Position numbers and translations under genes: made by a program
Notes under the pieces: model-generated
What the model was told of the DNA's origin: nothing
The model's input: the letters and a program-made list of their open reading frames with translations, nothing else
Databases searched by the model: none
DNA from: Lachnospiraceae bacterium
GTDB lineage: Bacteria; Bacillota; Clostridia; Lachnospirales; Lachnospiraceae
Direction: 5' to 3'
Length of the DNA: 64,000 nucleotides
Assembly: GCA_014804425.1 (NCBI GenBank)
Contig: JAAUZV010000021.1
Location: 1-64,000, forward strand
In this document: one piece after another, positions 60,927 through 64,000 of the stretch
Layout: each line of letters opens with the position of its first letter
Numbering within the stretch: position 1 is the first letter of the stretch

Positions 60927-63311
60927 ATGATCATTCGGGAAGGAAATTGTTTTATTCTGCATACGGCGCATACGACATATTGCTTCTGTGCATGTCCGTC
61001 CGGGCAGTTGGAGCATTTATACTACGGCAGGCGCATTGAGGTGACGAATGCGGAGGCATTTCGGGAAAAGCGCGCGTATGAGCCGGGAAATGCGATCGTG
61101 TATGCGGCGGACTATCCCGCGCTCTGTCTGGAAAATGTCAAGCTGGAGATGTCCGGCATGGGAAAGGGCGACCTGCGGGAACCCTTTGTGGAGCTGACCT
61201 ATCCGGACGGGAACCGGACAACGGATTTTATATACGAAAGCGCACGCGTGGAGGAGGGCGGACTTTCCTTACAGGGACTTCCGACCGCCTACGGCGCGGA
61301 ACAGACGCTCACGGTCACGATGCGCGACCGCAATTACCCGGTGGAGCTTTTTCTGACTTACAGTGTCTATCCGGATTGTGATGTGATCACACGCAGCGCA
61401 AGAATCGTCAGTCATCTCGCAAAGCCGGTGATCGTGAGAAGGCTCATGAGCATGCAGCTTGACATGCAGGGAGCGGGACTGCGCATGACGACGTTCCACG
61501 GCGCATGGGCGAGAGAGATGGGGCGCGTCGATACTGTCGTAGAAAATGGTACTTATGTAAACCAAACAAGAGCCGGGGTCACAAGTAACAGGGCAAATAA
61601 TTTTGTGATGCTCAGCAGACCGGAAACCAACGAGGATGCAGGGGAGGCACTCGGATTTCATCTGCTGTACAGCGGCAGCCATTATGAGGCGCTGGACGTC
61701 AATGCCTATGAAAAGAGCCGCTTTATCAGCGGTATTCAGCCGGCGGACTTTTCATGGACGCTTGCAAAGGACGAGTGTTTTGAGGCGCCCGAGGCGGCAA
61801 TGACGTACTCGTACGAGGGTTTCAGCGGCATGAGCCACAACCTGCATGCATTTATCCGGGAGCATATCGTGCGGGGCGTCTGGCAGCATAAGCCGCGTCC
61901 GATTTTGATCAACAGTTGGGAGAGCGCGTATTTCGATTTTAAGGAAAAAGATTTATGTAAACTAGCAAAGACGGCGAAGGATGTCGGGGCAGAGCTGTTT
62001 GTGATGGATGACGGATGGTTCGGGAAGCGGGATAATGACACATGCTCGCTTGGTGACTGGCAGGTGAATGAAAAGAAGCTGCCGGGCGGGTTGCAGGGGA
62101 TCGCGGACCGGATTCATGCAATGGGAATGGATTTCGGAATCTGGGTAGAGCCGGAGATGGTCAATGAGGACAGCGATCTATACCGCGCGCATCCGGACTG
62201 GGCTGTCGCGGCGCCCGCCGCAGAGAACGGCGTATATACAGGAGGACAGTCGCTCGGGCGGCATCAGATGTTTTTGGATTTGACCCGCAGTGAGGTACGG
62301 GGGTATATCATCGGGCGGATGCGTGCGATCTTTTCCGTCAGGGGCATCAATTATGTAAAATGGGATATGAACCGTGTGTTTTCCGACCAATATTCCGCGG
62401 CGCTGCCGCGGGAGAGGCAGGGGGAATTTGCGCACCGCTATGTGCTTGGCTTATATGATGTCATGCGCACGCTGACGCAGGAGTTTCCGCATATTTTGTT
62501 TGAGGCATGCGCTTCGGGCGGAAATCGTTTTGATCTTGGTATGCTCTGCTATATGCCGCAGATCTGGGCATCTGATAATACGGATGCGATCAGCAGACTT
62601 TCGATTCAGGAGGGATACAGCTACGGGTATCCGATGTCGGTATTGGGTGCGCATGTATCCGGCTGCCCGAATCATCAGACGCTGCGCGTGACGCCGTTAG
62701 AGACGCGCTTTCATGTGGCGGCATTCGGGCTGCTCGGCTATGAGTGTAACTTAACGGAGATGACAAAGGAGGAGCTTTCGGAAATCCGGGAGGAAATTGC
62801 TCTGTACAAGCGGTGGCGCGATGTCTTTTTTGAGGGCGATTTTTACCGGCTTGAGAGCGGCAGACTGACGAAATGGGCAGTGGTGTCAAAGGACAAAAGC
62901 CGCGCGGCGGGAATGATCGTACAGACGATGACAAGACCGAATCATGTGTATGCAGAGCTTAGGATGAAGGGGCTGGATGAAAAAAAGAAGTATCATTTTT
63001 ACAACCGTGCGTTCCGCTATCATGTCAAGGAGTTCGGTGATCTGGTGAATACGGTCGCGCCGATTCATGTGAAGCGGGATTCCCTGTTACACAATGCGAT
63101 CGATCATTTTGTAAAGCTGGACGGGGAAAAAGAAGATTACGTTGTAAGCGGCGGAGAGCTGATGTATGCGGGCATTGCCCTAAAGCAGGGCTATGGCGGA
63201 ACGGGATTCTCCGACGAGGTGCGTCATTTTCCTGATTATGCGTCCCGGATGTATTATATGGAGGAAGCTGCGGAGACAAGAAATTTTCTAAGGCACGATG
63301 ATGAGTCATAA
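60927..63311 (+). CDS. Alpha-galactosidase, GH36
   Basis: 794 residues. Retaining alpha-galactosidase of family GH36 for melibiose, raffinose-type and other alpha-galactosides. N-terminal beta-supersandwich (about 1-330), then the barrel with FVMDDGWFGKRDNDTCSLGD, the nucleophile Asp in YVKWDMNRVFSD (about 482), the CASGGNRFDLGML loop and the acid/base Asp in WASDNTDAISRLSIQEGYS (about 551). No signal peptide; cytoplasmic. GGGGG lies seven bases before ATG 60927; a GTG directly before it is also in frame. Ends at a perfect terminator. The usual name is AgaA/RafA in relatives. Confidence 0.94.
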   Translation: MIIREGNCFILHTAHTTYCFCACPSGQLEHLYYGRRIEVTNAEAFREKRAYEPGNAIVYAADYPALCLENVKLEMSGMGKGDLREPFVELTYPDGNRTTDFIYESARVEEGGLSLQGLPTAYGAEQTLTVTMRDRNYPVELFLTYSVYPDCDVITRSARIVSHLAKPVIVRRLMSMQLDMQGAGLRMTTFHGAWAREMGRVDTVVENGTYVNQTRAGVTSNRANNFVMLSRPETNEDAGEALGFHLLYSGSHYEALDVNAYEKSRFISGIQPADFSWTLAKDECFEAPEAAMTYSYEGFSGMSHNLHAFIREHIVRGVWQHKPRPILINSWESAYFDFKEKDLCKLAKTAKDVGAELFVMDDGWFGKRDNDTCSLGDWQVNEKKLPGGLQGIADRIHAMGMDFGIWVEPEMVNEDSDLYRAHPDWAVAAPAAENGVYTGGQSLGRHQMFLDLTRSEVRGYIIGRMRAIFSVRGINYVKWDMNRVFSDQYSAALPRERQGEFAHRYVLGLYDVMRTLTQEFPHILFEACASGGNRFDLGMLCYMPQIWASDNTDAISRLSIQEGYSYGYPMSVLGAHVSGCPNHQTLRVTPLETRFHVAAFGLLGYECNLTEMTKEELSEIREEIALYKRWRDVFFEGDFYRLESGRLTKWAVVSKDKSRAAGMIVQTMTRPNHVYAELRMKGLDEKKKYHFYNRAFRYHVKEFGDLVNTVAPIHVKRDSLLHNAIDHFVKLDGEKEDYVVSGGELMYAGIALKQGYGGTGFSDEVRHFPDYASRMYYMEEAAETRNFLRHDDES

Positions 63312-63322
63312 TGGTTGTGCAG

Positions 63323-63355
63323 GCGGTGTCTGACCGGTGTCAGACACCGCTTTTT
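63323..63355 (+). terminator. Terminator of the GH36 gene
   Basis: GCGGTGTCTGAC (63323-63334), loop CGGT, GTCAGACACCGC (63339-63350), five T. Twelve perfect pairs. Confidence 0.95.
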
Positions 63356-63433
63356 CATGCGGAATAAAAATTGGCGCGAAGCGCCTGTTTTCTGTTGTGA
63401 AAGGAGCGATTTTTTCTTAATATGGAGGTAAAA

Positions 63434-63571
63434 ATGTCGATATATACTATAACGGGAACGGATTTCAGCGGCGGTCACACTCAAGGAGGAAAGTTGAAAG
63501 AATTGCATTCTTTCAACCGCAAATTTGCGCTGAAAGCACAAATTTGCAGGCAGAGAAAGGAGCATGAGTAG
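63434..63571 (+). CDS. Putative 45-residue small protein
   Basis: MSIYTITGTDFSGGH at the start and FALKAQICRQRKEHE at the end; the C half is basic. GGAGG lies five bases before the ATG. A second site, AAGGAGG, lies inside the frame four bases before TTG 63494, which would give a 25-residue form. Its stop overlaps the start of the next gene by eight bases. Two inverted repeats lie inside the frame, so the region may work as RNA structure rather than, or as well as, a peptide. Not recognised. Confidence 0.4.
   Translation: MSIYTITGTDFSGGHTQGGKLKELHSFNRKFALKAQICRQRKEHE
63493..63547. repeat. Two inverted repeats before the last gene
   Basis: Hairpin A: GTTGAAAGAA (63493-63502), loop TTGCA, TTCTTTCAAC (63508-63517), ten perfect pairs. 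Hairpin B: GCAAATTT (63519-63526) with AAATTTGC (63540-63547) around an inner GCT/AGC stem. No T run follows, so these are not terminators. Confidence 0.75.
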
Positions 63572-64000
63572 AGAGATGGATAAGATCAATGGCTACAACG
63601 CATATGAGGCAAGTGTTTACGGGAGCGGACAGCAGAACACGGCGCGCACAAAGAGCGGAAGCGTAACAAAAGGCAGGGCTGCCGATCAGGTGAAGGAGAC
63701 GCAGTTAAGTGCCGGCGCAAAGAGGGTTTTAAAGGAGCTTCAGGAAAAGTACGGGGACAAAATGGATATTATGGCAGGCCGTTATGACAATAACGAGCAG
63801 GCGGCATCCTGTCTCTCCCGCGGCATTAAAGAGTACAGCGTGCTGATCCATGCCGACGAGCTGGAAGCAATGGCAAAGGACGGCAAGACCAAAGAGAAAT
63901 ATATGTCGATGATCGACGACGCGACGTCAAAGTTGGACGAGGCGAAAGAGCAGCTCGGCGATAAGGCGGACAATGTTGTCCGCATGGGCGTCTCGGTCGG
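63564..64000 (+). CDS. DUF6033-like protein, 3' end outside the window
   Basis: The frame is open from ATG 63564 to the window edge (145 codons). N terminus MSREMDKINGYNAYEASVYG, then a Thr/Lys/Ser-rich stretch, then LSAGAKRVLKELQEKYGDKM and CLSRGIKEYSVLIHADELEA. The pattern resembles short secreted or surface-linked proteins grouped as DUF6033 in Lachnospiraceae; function unknown. AAAGGAG is very close to the first ATG; ATG 63576 is the alternative start. No signal peptide. Confidence 0.65.
   Translation, partial: MSREMDKINGYNAYEASVYGSGQQNTARTKSGSVTKGRAADQVKETQLSAGAKRVLKELQEKYGDKMDIMAGRYDNNEQAASCLSRGIKEYSVLIHADELEAMAKDGKTKEKYMSMIDDATSKLDEAKEQLGDKADNVVRMGVSV

Overview
The window reads as a chromosomal segment of an anaerobic Firmicute, most likely of the family Lachnospiraceae (Clostridia). 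This rests on gene content and style: infC-rpmI-rplT behind a terminator-bearing leader, asnA, single-chain PurL, two-chain half-size ABC exporter pairs, QueH, glycosidases beside a GPH transporter, AGGAGG-type ribosome binding sites with TTG/GTG starts, and TTGACA/TATAAT promoters. No rRNA, tRNA, CRISPR array, insertion sequence, phage gene or replication origin was seen. Species cannot be named from this.

Layout. 0.4-2.5 kb: a GH31 alpha-glycosidase on the minus strand. 2.7-8.6 kb: housekeeping enzymes (DegV, GNAT, HAD phosphatase; asnA-HD hydrolase on minus; a sugar isomerase/ThuA pair). 8.6-12.1 kb: a response regulator, BcrAB-like ABC transporter and histidine kinase module with 11-bp spaced repeats before the transporter genes. 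12.2-15.4 kb: a minus-strand HAD hydrolase and a 755-residue cyclic-nucleotide-binding-domain protein of unknown function. 15.7-18.2 kb: an OFA-type MFS transporter, a small unknown and a TetR regulator. 18.3-32.5 kb: purL, HAD phosphatase, carA-carB, a membrane EAL protein, queH, argS and a small unknown. 32.6-33.7 kb: an aldo/keto reductase with ferredoxin-like Cys clusters.

33.8-38.8 kb is the most interesting stretch: a consensus promoter, a 39-codon ORF with a perfect Shine-Dalgarno, mutually competing hairpins ending in an intrinsic terminator, then a heterodimeric ABC exporter, an acetyltransferase and a 50-residue HTH-like protein. This is the architecture of a ribosome-sensing attenuator in front of a resistance operon, comparable in layout to bmrB-bmrCD of Bacillus subtilis. 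40.7-48.7 kb is a second efflux locus: a MarR regulator with a palindromic operator over its own promoter, a second heterodimeric exporter whose first half carries a ~190-residue extracytoplasmic insertion, a cytidylate-kinase-like protein, a Nudix hydrolase containing a 21-bp tandem repeat, and a soluble sugar-binding-fold/GGDEF diguanylate cyclase, all spaced as one transcription unit.

48.7-54.3 kb: infC (with an AUU start codon), rpmI, rplT behind an L20-type leader, then metY, argJ and pepD. 54.5-63.3 kb: a TetR regulator with an upstream palindrome, a degenerate ~31-bp tandem repeat, and a glycoside-use locus (GH2, an unrecognised GT-B-like protein, GPH sugar transporter, GH36 alpha-galactosidase). 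The window ends in a structured region with a 45-codon ORF and the 5' part of a gene that resembles the DUF6033 family.
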